A stretch of 51,035 nucleotides of DNA from Lingula anatina (lineage: Eukaryota; Brachiopoda; Lingulata; Lingulida; Lingulidae): positions 7,704-58,738 of the forward strand of contig NW_019773704.1 in the NCBI RefSeq assembly GCF_001039355.2, read 5' to 3'. A model generated the notes under the pieces. It worked only from the letters and a program-made list of their open reading frames with translations, was not told the origin of the DNA and searched no databases. Position numbers and translations under genes: made by a program. Below, piece by piece: positions 1 through 23,872 of this stretch. Each line of letters opens with the position of its first letter. The first letter of the stretch is position 1.

Positions 1-308
1 GCCAGACATGGGCCAGATCACTGAGGCTGTCTGGGTAGGCACTGGTGTTGGGATTCAAGCCTAAGTACGGTGTCGAAATCTGTATTTTGTTCTTTTTTCC
101 TCCTACATATCATTTCTGGGGATTTTAATGGAATGCTGAATGAATACTTTCTCGCTGTTGAAATAATTGGTGATGTTCAAAGCGTGATAGTTCGTTTTGA
201 TACTTGTAGAAGGATTATTGCACTGGCACAAAGATGATCTACTGATAGGCCTATATGCAAACTTAATTATACAGATTCTAGGTAAGGAGTGTCACTCGCA
301 AGGCAGAC

Positions 309-444
309 ATGATTAGATTTCCTGTGAATGTTGTTGTCATTTTTGCTGTCATGTTTGCTGTACAATGGCAGACGCGCTCGGACGTAATAAAATGTCAGTG
401 TGGAATCATACAAACCGTTTATAAGTTTCAACTGGGAAGGACAG
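309..444 (+). CDS. Candidate first exon with signal peptide, possibly of the 1048-1521 gene
   Basis: An ATG at 309 opens a 45-codon reading frame whose first 24 residues look like a signal peptide (hydrophobic VNVVVIFAVMFAVQW), followed by a short CQC-containing stretch. It ends at a strong donor (ACAG|GTATGT) in phase 1. The acceptor TTTCAG|TG at 1001 would join it in frame to the open frame that carries the downstream gene and give about 218 residues. The difficulty is that the downstream gene has its own signal-peptide-like start at 1048, which would become an internal hydrophobic segment. It could be an alternative first exon or belong to another transcript. The intron would hold the MITE at 465-732. 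Confidence 0.35.
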
Positions 445-464
445 GTATGTAGCGCCATCTATAG

Positions 465-732
465 CAGGGGCGGATACAGGATTATTTAAAGGGGGGGGGG
501 GGGGCGTCCGCAGATGCGAAGTCGTGGGGAGGGTCGACATCGATTTGGACATTTTGGAATTTTAGAGGGTGAACTGTGCCATTTGGTACGGTTTAATACT
601 ATGATTCAGCTATTTTTAAATAAATTTTTAAAAATTTAGAATTTCAAGAGGGGACCATTGATGTGATTTTTTTTTCAGAAATCGAAGGGGGGATCAGGAC
701 CCCTGACCCCCCACCCCCTAAATCCGCCACTG
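465..732. mobile_element. MITE with GGCGGAT-type ends (copy 1)
   Basis: A 268-bp element begins CAGGGGCGGATACAGG and ends AATCCGCCACTG, so the ends are imperfect inverted repeats, with G-rich sequence inside the left end and C-rich sequence inside the right end. TATAG lies directly on both sides and may be the target duplication. A second copy in inverted orientation is at 49352-49619 and shares the interior stretches, such as the one around GAATTTCAAGAGGGGACC. There is no coding capacity, so it is a non-autonomous DNA element. The superfamily is not determined; hAT would predict an 8-bp duplication, which I do not see. Confidence 0.75.
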
Positions 733-1047
733 TATAGAATCTAACACATTTCCCCAGGGAAATCAATAAGAAAAGCTCATTTATGTCTTAATTTATGTCT
801 TCGTTGTACAAGCAATCTGCTTGTTACTATAGGGCAATGAAAATACGAAATAAAATGGAGAAATTGCTCTTTGATAATGAGGTCACTGCCTGTAAAGCTG
901 AAAATTGTGTCTATAATAATGATACAACATAAATGTCTATTACATACTATCATATTAGGCTCTATGTACAAACTGATTAGTATTGTTACTTCAATTTCAG
1001 TGCTACTGCTTTTTCCCCCATCAACAAAAGCGCTATCCACCAAAATC

Positions 1048-1521
1048 ATGTTCACATTTAATCCTACGAAGTCGCACGCAAGGATTATCTTTATTTTAAC
1101 CATTTTAGCTCTGTTCTTCAATGGAAGGCACTCTGCGGCTCTGAATGCTGTTGGTTGGCGATGTGCAGATCTATACATGTTCCCGCCATACCGTCTACTA
1201 GAGATCAAAGTCGCGCCTTTTGTGTGGATTGATTTCCCGGATTGTGCCAACAACAACGAACCGTTTCCCGCTGGGTACCACAGTAAGACTGTGCACTTTG
1301 TTGAGGCTTCTAACGCCACTGTGGCCGTTGACGTCCAGTTTGTGTGCGTAGACAGTAAAGTGCTCAAGGCTTACGGTACATATGAAGAACAAGCTGGTGC
1401 CTGGGATGACTCGGTCGACTGTCCTTATTGTTATGACATTAATAGTATGACGACTGATACATTGAATGTACCAGACCATAATGTCACTGTGATTACCAGC
1501 GTTACAATTAAGTGTTTCTAG
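1048..1521 (+). CDS. Small secreted Cys-containing protein, unknown function
   Basis: An ATG at 1048 opens 157 codons ending in TAG at 1519-1521. Residues 1 to about 30 contain a hydrophobic core (ARIIFILTILALFFNG) and look like a signal peptide with cleavage near RHSA. The mature part has six or more cysteines (including DCPYC) and N-glycosylation sequons (NAT, NVT), and ends in KCF, so it is probably a disulphide-bonded extracellular protein. I do not recognise the family. The frame stays open upstream to 871, and an acceptor at 1001 could join it to the exon at 309-444. It sits tail to tail with gene A. It shares no visible domain with the receptor cluster. Confidence that this is a real gene is moderate, based on the open frame, signal peptide and cysteines. 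Confidence 0.5.
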   Translation: MFTFNPTKSHARIIFILTILALFFNGRHSAALNAVGWRCADLYMFPPYRLLEIKVAPFVWIDFPDCANNNEPFPAGYHSKTVHFVEASNATVAVDVQFVCVDSKVLKAYGTYEEQAGAWDDSVDCPYCYDINSMTTDTLNVPDHNVTVITSVTIKCF

Positions 1522-2344
1522 TGTCATGTCCACGAGGTATATTAGTCAAATGAGAGGGCCAGAAACACCGGTAAATTATGCATGGTCTTTCTAGCACAAA
1601 TGGTTATTTCTGGTCAATTTGCAACAAACTTTGGACGGCAACCGGTTGACATAGGTTGAATGATATTATGTAGTCGTAATGAATTTTAGTTTTAAGTGGG
1701 TTTTATATATATATATATATTATATATATATATATATATAATTTTAAAAACAAAACAACAGTGGAAGTGTCCAAAACAGGTACTGCGCAAGTGACGTCAA
1801 GTGCCCCAAAGTTACGACTTAAAATAACATTGCTACTATCAAATCAGCAAATGGCTGTTTTTGTGTGATCATATACGGTAAGGTTCCTTCTTTGATGAAT
1901 GCCAAATTTCACAGTTATACAGCAATCCATTACCGAACAAGACTAAAAAGGTGCCATTTCTTGTCCAAAGTGGTTCCGTGTAAAGTTCATTACAACTGCT
2001 TGCTTAGATCTAGCCAGATCAACATCTAGGTGTTGGAATCTTCCAGATCTAGTCAATAACCAGACACAAGTAATTCTTTTTAAAAATTTATTATTGAAAA
2101 AAGACCGCCCAAGTCACGTGAGCTTTAAATAGTACAAAGACATTAATGTACAAAAGTCTGTACATTAGGCTTATCATTATTGCATTTCTTCAAATTTACC
2201 AGTTGGCCAACCAATATCACCATGCATAACCGCCTTTAGTGTAAATCTGTGCAAAACTAAGAAACAACCGTCCTATTCTGGACGACAGCATATTATTTAA
2301 GTGTCTGTATATAGTTGGCCATAAAAAGTGCGTCGGATTGTAAG
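1522..2344. other. Convergent intergenic region with AT microsatellite
   Basis: No gene is visible. The region holds an interrupted (AT)n tract at about 1705-1741 and the likely 3' untranslated region of gene A, including a minus-strand AATAAA (TTTATT on plus) at 2088-2093, about 250 nt past the gene A stop. Confidence 0.5.
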
Positions 2345-15308
<12,964 letters not shown>

Positions 15309-15458
15309 CCCAGGACGGTCTGCTTGAATATAATCACTTGATATTTAACAACATAAACTATACGCTTGACGTTTAGTATACTGTAAAAAAACGCTTCGTC
15401 ACTAGAATAATAAGCATCGAAATGAAAAAGTAAACGCAGTAACAACTCAAGCATGCGT

Positions 15459-15810
15459 TTAAAGGGATAGCAACTCTTCGTATGAGGTACATATTTCACA
15501 CTAAATACATTGTAAACTACTCACTAGAAATTTTTAATTAATTAAACCACCAAAATGGTGTTTTCGTAATAATTCTAGAACATGTTCTTACCTTCGAACC
15601 ACGTGACTTCCATAGACGGATAACCGAGATTATTACAAAAAAAAATAAATAAAATAAATAAATAAATAAACAAAAATAAATAAATAAAACAGGGACTTAC
15701 TTTGAATGCCGGAACGAATTCCTTAACCTTAGATGGTCTGGGGAAAATTGTCGTTTACCCCAGGAAAATCTATTTTTTGGCCAAAATGAACACAGTTGTT
15801 AGCCCTTTAA
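15459..15810. mobile_element. piggyBac-like MITE, TTAA-flanked (copy 1)
   Basis: The element is TTAA|AGGGATAGCAAC ... GTTGTTAGCCCT|TTAA. The inner 12 bases are near-perfect inverted repeats, and TTAA on both sides is the target duplication typical of piggyBac. A homologous copy in the same orientation is at 48450-48786, sharing the CTCTTCGTATGAG start and the ACCACGTGAC and AGACGG blocks. It is non-coding and lies about 150 bp upstream of the gene A first exon. Confidence 0.75.
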
Positions 15811-18329
15811 TTTATCAGTTGGATGTAAAATAAACCTTGGTTGAATCACCTGTATTGCTTGTACTGTTGAACGTGACCTGAGTGTGTGTGTAACATACAG
15901 CTGGTTTCTGTTTAGGTTACCCCTCAGTTCATTTCAAGGTCACATATTCTCGTCAAGCTACTTAATGTATTTTCTTTTATTTCCTTAGTTTATTCTTCGT
16001 GATATACAACCTTGTGGGAGTCAAAAGAAATCTTATACCTTTGTAATCGTGTTAGAGGGATTTCTGTTTACCTCCCAGGCTGTATAAATTTACACAACGG
16101 TTACGTACCCCCAGACTAGCTTATTATGTTTAATTAACAAAGCATCTCTTACCTCTTTCTGATTAAGGATTATTTTATTCGTCAGTATACAAGCACTCAA
16201 CTAAGTAATCGGATCAAGCAGCACGAGATGGTTGGCAAGTAAAGAAATGTGTAGTTCGGGATTATTTATGTGCGAAATATGACAGTAGTGCACACATCTT
16301 TGCATTTTCAATAAGAAATATTTTAATGAAAAATATTGATAAACAGAAATGAAAGACAAGTAATAAAATTGCCGATTGAATTGAAAATGAATAAATTAAT
16401 TAATTAAAAAAAGAATAGATATTCCCGACAATCTGCCCGGCAATTTGTCAATTTCATGTTTTTTTCAGCTATCCCGCTATTAAACAAAAAACTCCCAAAA
16501 TTAAGTACTGCCTTTAACCATAGCAACGAGCATTTTTGAGAAAAAAAGGAATGTCGCTTTGGGTGCAAGCTCTATTACAGGACAAAAAGAAAAGATATCT
16601 GTTTTGAGCCTTGGCCATCTATATTCGCTAAGAGAAAATGCCTATCCATTCTAAAATAGTTCACGTCCACACCCTTCAGTGATAAAAGTTAAAAGGCGAA
16701 TTACGCTGCACCAAGCCTACTGCTTTTGTTATTTTCACACAAAAGAAGGGTCTTTGTGTCATATGGCATATGGAATGCATTCAACATATTCATAACATCG
16801 ATTTTGACAACTTTAAATGTTATGATGTTGTTGTTGTTGTTTTTTAATTCTATTCATCTGTAGTCTAATTCCAGTGAATATGTCTTACAGTTTCCCTTTG
16901 ATTTGCAAGGAAATAGCAACATATTACTTGACGCGATCAAACGTCAGTATTGAGCACCGTGTAATAACTATAATAAGATTGTAGCAGATTTTCCCTTGGA
17001 TGCATGTGATGTTTGGCAGCGCACGCCCGGCAGTTTCAGAGAAAAGCCCGCCACTTAAAGAACTAGTAGTGGTCATGTGTGTTTGCGAGATCTGGACACC
17101 GGCCTTGAACAAAACAGAAAAGTCTTTACAGGTGCTTAGGACAGTGATCAGTCTCACAGTAACACACTGAGGCATTGTGAGGCAGAGCTTATAGGTATGG
17201 GTGTAGAAAGTTTTTAACTTATGATCATTATCAACACGCTGCACAGATCAATTACCATAAGAAAAACACGTCTTTTGTAAGTTATTAATCGTGTAGTTGT
17301 GACTAATTACAATAATTACAAATTACTATAAAATCGGGGGTGGGGGGGGGGGAGTTTAGTAGAGAACAAATGTTAATTTAAGTCAAGAAATGTAACTTTT
17401 TAATAAATGTTCATGAGCAATCATAATTGTTATAATATTTAATTTCTGAAACACTCTGTACAAATCACTGTGTACAAATTAAATTAAAGGTATCCCATAG
17501 TAATTTTTTTTGCTAAATCAAATTTTCTCTTAATAACGAATAATTGTACGACGAATCCCTGTACTTAGATAAGAGGTTTTATACCATTTTTATTAAATAA
17601 TTAGGTTTTAAATGCGTATCGTTAGATGGGAAGCTGTCTTTCTGCATATTTCAGAAGAAAATGTCGTCATAAGGTACTTTAATTTGAGGGGCATTATCAT
17701 TTATTATAATTATCAATGGTCTGATAAGATAACATTTTTGCGGAAATGTAGACATAAAAATGGTTTGGGACAGTTCCAAACGCAGATAATTTAGCTTCGA
17801 TAAATGCGTTATATAAAAAGAATTAAAACAAAAAGTTAATGACAAAAAGGCAAATAAGAAAACATTGCAGGTATTAAAATATTTACTATTTTAAATTATT
17901 CTAACATAAACTAAATGTCAAAAGCGTTAAAAGAATTACACTGAACACCTATTTTCATCGAGTGAAACTGTACAAATAGCGTGGAAATTAACAGTCAGCT
18001 AGACAGCTAATAAGAGATACAGTGGCGCTCTGTCTCAAAATAGATTCATTATTTGTACATTTTGACGGCCATCTCTCATAGTAATGATACTCTATGTGCT
18101 AGCTCTTTTTACACGAAAAGTTACTCTGTGCTGGAATCCTGCATGGAAAAATGTTAACTACGGGCGACTCTGGCATTCTGCATCAATCCACGCTGCCGGT
18201 ATTTGGAATAGACATTTGCTTTGTGTTATGAAATGATGATTCTTAACCAAACGCAAAATGGATTTTTTACAAACATATTATCACTTGAATAAATACCCCG
18301 AATAATAGATGGCACCATTGCGAAAATAT
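15811..18329. other. Intergenic region between genes A and B
   Basis: No supported exon is visible. A G-run lies near 17335-17353. The block at about 17610-17960 is homologous to 12950-13330 (intron 2 of gene A) and, in part, to 8383-8470 (the intron between gene A exons 7 and 8). It is therefore likely the remains of the missing 3' half of gene B. Confidence 0.5.
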
Positions 18330-18481
18330 AAAATATACTTGGTCTTGGCGTGCAATTTTCAATTGAATGTCTCGGTCGTAGCGATAGGAACAGTTTCTTA
18401 GGTTTCAACATCACACTGCAGAACTGAAGAGGATCAAAATAGTCACAGACATTTCCCAAGGTGAGGAGTGGTGATAAGAAA
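18330..18481 (-). pseudogene. Broken exon 7 of gene B
   Basis: The acceptor CTAG|TTTCTTATC matches gene A exon 7 (8575-8723), and similarity continues to an ACCAAG(C/T)ATATTT stretch near the end. Indels early in the exon shift the frame to a TGA after about 12 codons. The donor CCCC|GTAAGC of gene A is replaced by unrelated sequence. The left limit is approximate. Confidence 0.7.
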
Positions 18482-18493
18482 CTAGAAAGAAGT

Positions 18494-18498
<5 letters not shown>

Positions 18499-18531
<33 letters not shown>
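18499..18531. repeat. TAA/ATA microsatellite
   Basis: About eleven ATA/TAA units lie directly upstream (minus-strand sense) of the broken gene B exon 7. The tract has no coding meaning. Confidence 0.9.
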
Positions 18532-21500
18532 GTATAATGTCAGATTATCAAGTGTGGGTCTAAAAATCAGTTCACTAACAGCGTTGGATATCCGCATGTC
18601 CATAAATGTCGATCAATCTCTATTTCTGAAAGAAAAGTTCACGAATGTAAATCTCTATTTCTGATAAGCCATTTAAAATTCATAAGGCGTATTTGAAAAA
18701 AAAAACTGATACATTGCGTTTTTTTGGTTGCTTCCGACAAGAGTAAAGCAAAACCCATACCTCTTTTTTATATCTCAACCAAACTGAAAAATGCCTTACA
18801 ATTCAGTCGCTACCTGTAAGGGAATTGAACACAATCTATCTGTAGGTCTTTTTAACCTGCCCCCCTGTTCAATTGTCGTCTTTGGAAAGTCTTCGACAGT
18901 CAACGCCACAGCATACCAACCTCCGTCTCTGTACCCGTTCTCCGTGGACACCATGGGAATTGTGATGGTGCATGTCTCCTGGGATACATGCGATAAACAA
19001 ACGAACAAACACAAAATACGATATCGTTCAATTTGAGTGATCAAGGCGATAGAAAAAAAAACAGTTCCGTATATCATGTTTTGCAAAATGTGTGCCTTAT
19101 GACTATTTTATAACAGCAGGGCAATAACCGTTCAAAATTGTGAGATGTACACTTGTAAGGAAAAGTTGGCGTCAATAAATGGTTTAAGAACCCCCTGATA
19201 GTCTAAATCCCATTTAAACGCAAACTTACCGTTTGATAACGTCAGATTTTCTACTACAGGCGTTACTTAGTCCTGTTATAAATATTTATTTACCCTGTCA
19301 CATGATAACCGACATATTGCGTGTTATTAACGCGATAGTCGTACCTCATCTAATATGGCACTCGGTAAAGAGCTACAAACACTCGCGCACTCTTTACAAG
19401 TCGCCCAACGACAGCGGACCGCGTCCCCGTCTGGATCTTGCACAGGGATCTGGAGCTGGAATTGGCAGCCGAACATGGCTCTGAAATTGGTGAAGCGTTA
19501 TACATGCTTGGGAACATGTTCTTTTTGCTACTCTCCCCCCTTTTTTTAGCGTTACAAACATTTATACATATAGGGAATGGCAGCAAGGCAGCAATGGTTT
19601 CACTCTTTAATTCCGTACCATTTCCGTTGACAATTTGTAAAGTTAGAATTGATCTTAGGATTACAAAAACATTAAACAATTCGCCTGTTGAATTATTGGC
19701 TAGTAAAAATAACTATGACTTTTCACTATACTTGTCCTGGTGTTATGTTCCCTCTTTACATTTACTGTGGTAGACGTCTTAATTTGCGTCACAACATATG
19801 CAAACGGCATTTGCAACACTTTCTTTCAAGAGACCGATATGGGATTTTACCCTCTTTTGTCCAGGACATTATTTCTTCTCTTGACTTATACTCAGAGGTA
19901 AGTCTTTAAAGACAATTTCATAGCACCGACTTTTAATATTTCTCGTTGTGATTAGATAGGCCTTAAAAGGGTGTTGATATCTGTTCAGATAGGGAAGATC
20001 TGTTTGAAATCGATATTACAATTTTCACCCAAAAGCGCTGCTACTAAGTACCAAGTGTGCAAATTCACCTAATGATTTTTTACATTTAGTTTTATTACCC
20101 CTTAACGAGATAACGTTTTGTTAATTTATTATTTAAGCGAATAAAGAAATAAATGCCAACGTACCGAACCCCCTTACGCCAGCTGGTAGCGAATTAGTGA
20201 TTTCTGCGTGTGCGTTAGTCTATGCGTAGAGCTATGAAACTTGGTGCTATTATTTTTGGTCTTGCTGTCCACCTACCTGTAAATGGCTTTACTTGCAGTT
20301 ACAGGACTGTTGTTTGGATGACCGGTGTCACTTCTGGTACCAAGGCTGACTACGGTTTGCACTCGCCAATTGCCGCCAATACCATAGTCTAATCTACGCC
20401 AACTGAAACCTTCATATCTGAATAAAATACAACCTATAACCAAGTATGTAGTTTGATACAAAACTTTGAAGGTCTCAATATTAGGGCAGTTATGCAAGAG
20501 AACTACAAGTCAAAAGATATTCAGATAAACGAAAAATATGTATAGCCACAACTATGTAACCAATGATTGACTGGTCATAATAAGTTCACCTCGAGGTACC
20601 TGCAAACTACTTACCTCACCACGTACTCTCCCTGGTCAGGAAATGTGTAGGAGAAACTATCAGCTCCTTGCTCCCAGTTTTCATGCACGCTAATGTCAGT
20701 GACAACGTATTGATGGAGGGCTAAATTCTGAGTGGACCCACAGCCGGACAAACACCTCCATTGGCCTAAGCTAGAGCTCCCCAGGTTACCAATATTTTCT
20801 TCATTACACCCTGTGCCACAAGGACCACGCCCCAGCAACCAGGCAGACTGCCAATGAAAGTAAACCTGGACACAAAATGAGGAAGAAATTGTTGAAAATT
20901 CAAGAGATATGTACGTAATGCGGGGGATTATCTGCGAAATGTCGCTGTAACAAACTTTTTTTTTTGTCAAAAATAAAACTATTCTAATTCTGACAGTAAT
21001 TAAAATCTGCCTTTTGGAAAGTAGCTAACCTCGTTGAGTTTAGTAAGGGACGGCTTCCAACTTATTGTAGATCCACAAAAATGGTTTCCTGGAAAAGTAA
21101 GAATGTTTAGAATTTAAGTTTTACCCTTTTTGCCTATATATATAAAAAAAATAATAATAATAACTGAAGTACCACTTGTACATACGGCATTACTTTTGCC
21201 CTAACTCAAATAGTAGTGACATTACTAGGAAACGAAGTGATATATGTACAGTAGATGCAAAATTGTCACTGAAATGCCACGGCCTTAAGAATTCCAATTC
21301 CTTTCAGATACATGTACTCTGTGTAAATCTTCACATGAAATGGCGAAGTATGGAATACAAAAGAGCAATTGGCGATGAGTACAAAACATCTGTTGAGGAC
21401 CACAGAGGATTAGTTTAATTGTATTTGTCCCTCCTACAATCTAGTAAAAGCCCTCTTCAATGATTTTTTTTTTTTTTTTTTTGGTTTGTTCAGAGATGAA

Positions 21501-22520
21501 AAACGTTTTGACATAAACGCTAAGCACTCTAATTGATGTTTAATTACACCAATTTGTCTTCTAACTAACCTTACCGACCTTACCGACATATTTTTGCATA
21601 ATCGAATATCAGTATCAGATTAAATTTTCTCATTACCTTAGAATCTTAGCTATAATATAACAGAATATAATGATGGCCAGAACTTGTCTAAAGTTACATT
21701 AGTAGTATCTCAAAATATCTGGAACGTACTGTCACATATGCAGATGAAGTACCAACTCCAAAAAGATCAAAACTGAAATCTACAAAACTAAAACCTCAAG
21801 TGACACACACTCCCAGAAATAAAATATACACCAGGCTTGAATCTGTGAATATCACTTAAGATACTTAAGATAATATTCCAGGGGATTCTGTTAAACCGAA
21901 CTGGTATAAGTAAAGCAACTCTGGAAAACCTTACCCAGAGAGCTAGGAAAGCTTACTATACACAGACTTAAATAATATTACCCAATAGGCAGAACCACCT
22001 TGACCTCTATAAAAAAAACTAGTCCATTCAATGGGTCATAATAATGTTGCAGCACAACTGTGGTATTAGACTAAGAGAAAGTCTTTGTAAACTTACAAAA
22101 AAAACCCAATTCAATTTTGCAAGCAAATTTCGGGTGTACGCTCCAAAACCTCAAATACCACAGTACGTGCAGGAAAGCTACATGTATAGATGCTTTCTTT
22201 TCCCTATATTGACAAATTTATTGACATAACATTTTTCAATGCCAACAATGTACCGATGAAGATAGATAGCATATACTGTTTATTTTCAAAAATACTGCTT
22301 TATAATGAATAAAAGTTAACATACCCAGATATGCTTTGCCGGCAGAAGTAGTGCTCGCTTTGTTTAAATTAATATATAGGTTAGTATTCGCCGAGATAAT
22401 ATATATTTAGCTTCAATAAAGCTATATCCAACGCAGTTACGACCTTAAGCTGTACTTACCTTGTACGATGTCCAACGCGAACACAAAGACAACAATCATT
22501 CCCATTTCTTTGACGCTCAT

Positions 22521-23872
22521 ATCGAGAAAGACCTCTTGGATACAACCACCCAATATTTAGGCGCAGACAGTTTCAAAAACGTATCGACATAAGAAAATAG
22601 CCTCAAAATGTAAATGAACGTCTCAACGTAGGCGTCCGCTAAGTGTGTCATTCAGAAATTATAAAGAAAAAATTGCCAGAATCACCTGCATTGTTGCCGA
22701 GTAACGTAAGAGCGCATGGCAGATATAGATGAATTAACTCTGCTTTCTCCGAGCCAGCTGAATATGTTGTTATACTTCAAGGTTCATAAGCATTATTCGC
22801 CAATGGTAATTAAATAATAAAGCGAATGAAAAATTAAAACATCTATCAGTGATAAATGAGTTACTGATCCTACGTCTTACCTGTCATGTTATAATTTTTT
22901 CTTGCTGTTTCCAGTTTGTACATTAATTGTGCTTTGACAGTCTCACGTATTTTCACTGTATGAGGTGTTCGAAATCGCCTGTATTGAAGCTGAGCGTTGA
23001 CTTCTCTTAAACTGAGTGCATTTTCAACTCATTATTGTGTAAAGCAAACTAGCTAATTACATGCATTTTCAATAAGGCTTCCACTGTACGCAGACAATGA
23101 GGGTGTTACATTATATTTCGTTCTATAAGGGTGACGTGTGATGAATTATCCACACATCTGGTTTAATGGCGCAATCGGCAACGAAAAAAATATTGAACAG
23201 TGATTTTGTTCATTTTTCCGAACAACGCGCTAATATTATCAAGCATTGATTACTGGGATGGGTTTACAAGATCTTTTGAGTCTCCCAACAGGATCGATAC
23301 TTGCCTCTTGTTCAAGTTATCACTTAGAATAAACCAGCTTATTTTAAGTCCGAATTTTAATTGCTTCTTTATCTTCTTCTGATTTTTAGTTTCGGGTTTG
23401 ATTGCGACTGAAAAAAAAGATATTAACATTTATAATAGAGGTGGATCATATATTGGAACTTGCCTTTTGATTAACAGCGGTCCAACGTTTCGATCCCACT
23501 CTGAGATCTTTCACACGGAACTGATCCCGATGAGATACATGTAGCCCTATAACTCATGCCCAGCTCATCATAAACTGTCAATACATAGTACATAACTACG
23601 TAATTAGCTAAGGGTAAAGTGCATGTGCTGGAATCGAGTTTGCTTATTAACTTTCAGAAATTTAAGCATTTGTTGTATTACCAGAACAGGGTAAGTTTTG
23701 ACTCTAAACTACACCGTATAATACTATAACTGCTACATTCTCTGCGTGGTGTTTTCTTTAAACCATGTCGTCCTATATAGAAGATTCGATCTAATTTAGA
23801 TTTCTGTCGAAGTCCGTCTAATTTGTTGTAAATTCCTTTGGTTTGTCAATGCAGATTTTAAAGTGATTCATC
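22521..23872. promoter_or_regulatory. Head-to-head spacer between genes B and C
   Basis: These 1352 bp separate the ATG of gene B (minus) from the ATG of gene C (plus), so both promoters must lie here or in undetected 5' untranslated exons. I see no clear TATA box or initiator that I would defend and no other coding sequence of note. Confidence 0.4.

Larger units (their letters stand above)
18330..22520 (-). pseudogene. Gene B: truncated paralog, six good exons and a broken exon 7
   Basis: Exons in order: 22460-22520 (signal peptide MSVKEMGMIVVFVFALDIVQ), 21030-21088 ([11 protein letters not shown]), 20615-20865, 20277-20417, 19345-19480, 18814-18978 and a damaged exon 7 from 18481. The first six have the family splice phases and no stop. 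Exon 7 begins FLITTPHLGKC, then small indels relative to gene A lead at once to TGA, and its donor is gone. No exon 8, EGF or membrane exon follows in the next 3 kb. Signs of relaxed constraint are the junction Gly changed to Arg (YVVR), exon 5 three bases shorter with NGTDEC turned to TCKEC, and an extra Cys in exon 6. If expressed, it would give a secreted protein of about 283 residues with half the ectodomain, so a decoy role cannot be excluded. It is closest to genes A and E. Confidence 0.75.

Noticed and set aside
1-61. Short open stretch ending in TAA at the left edge, possible last exon of a gene further left
   Set aside because: About twenty codons with no acceptor or domain visible; cannot be supported.
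16924-17244. 106-codon minus-strand open frame between genes A and B
   Set aside because: No domain, no splice context and no homologous copy in the window.
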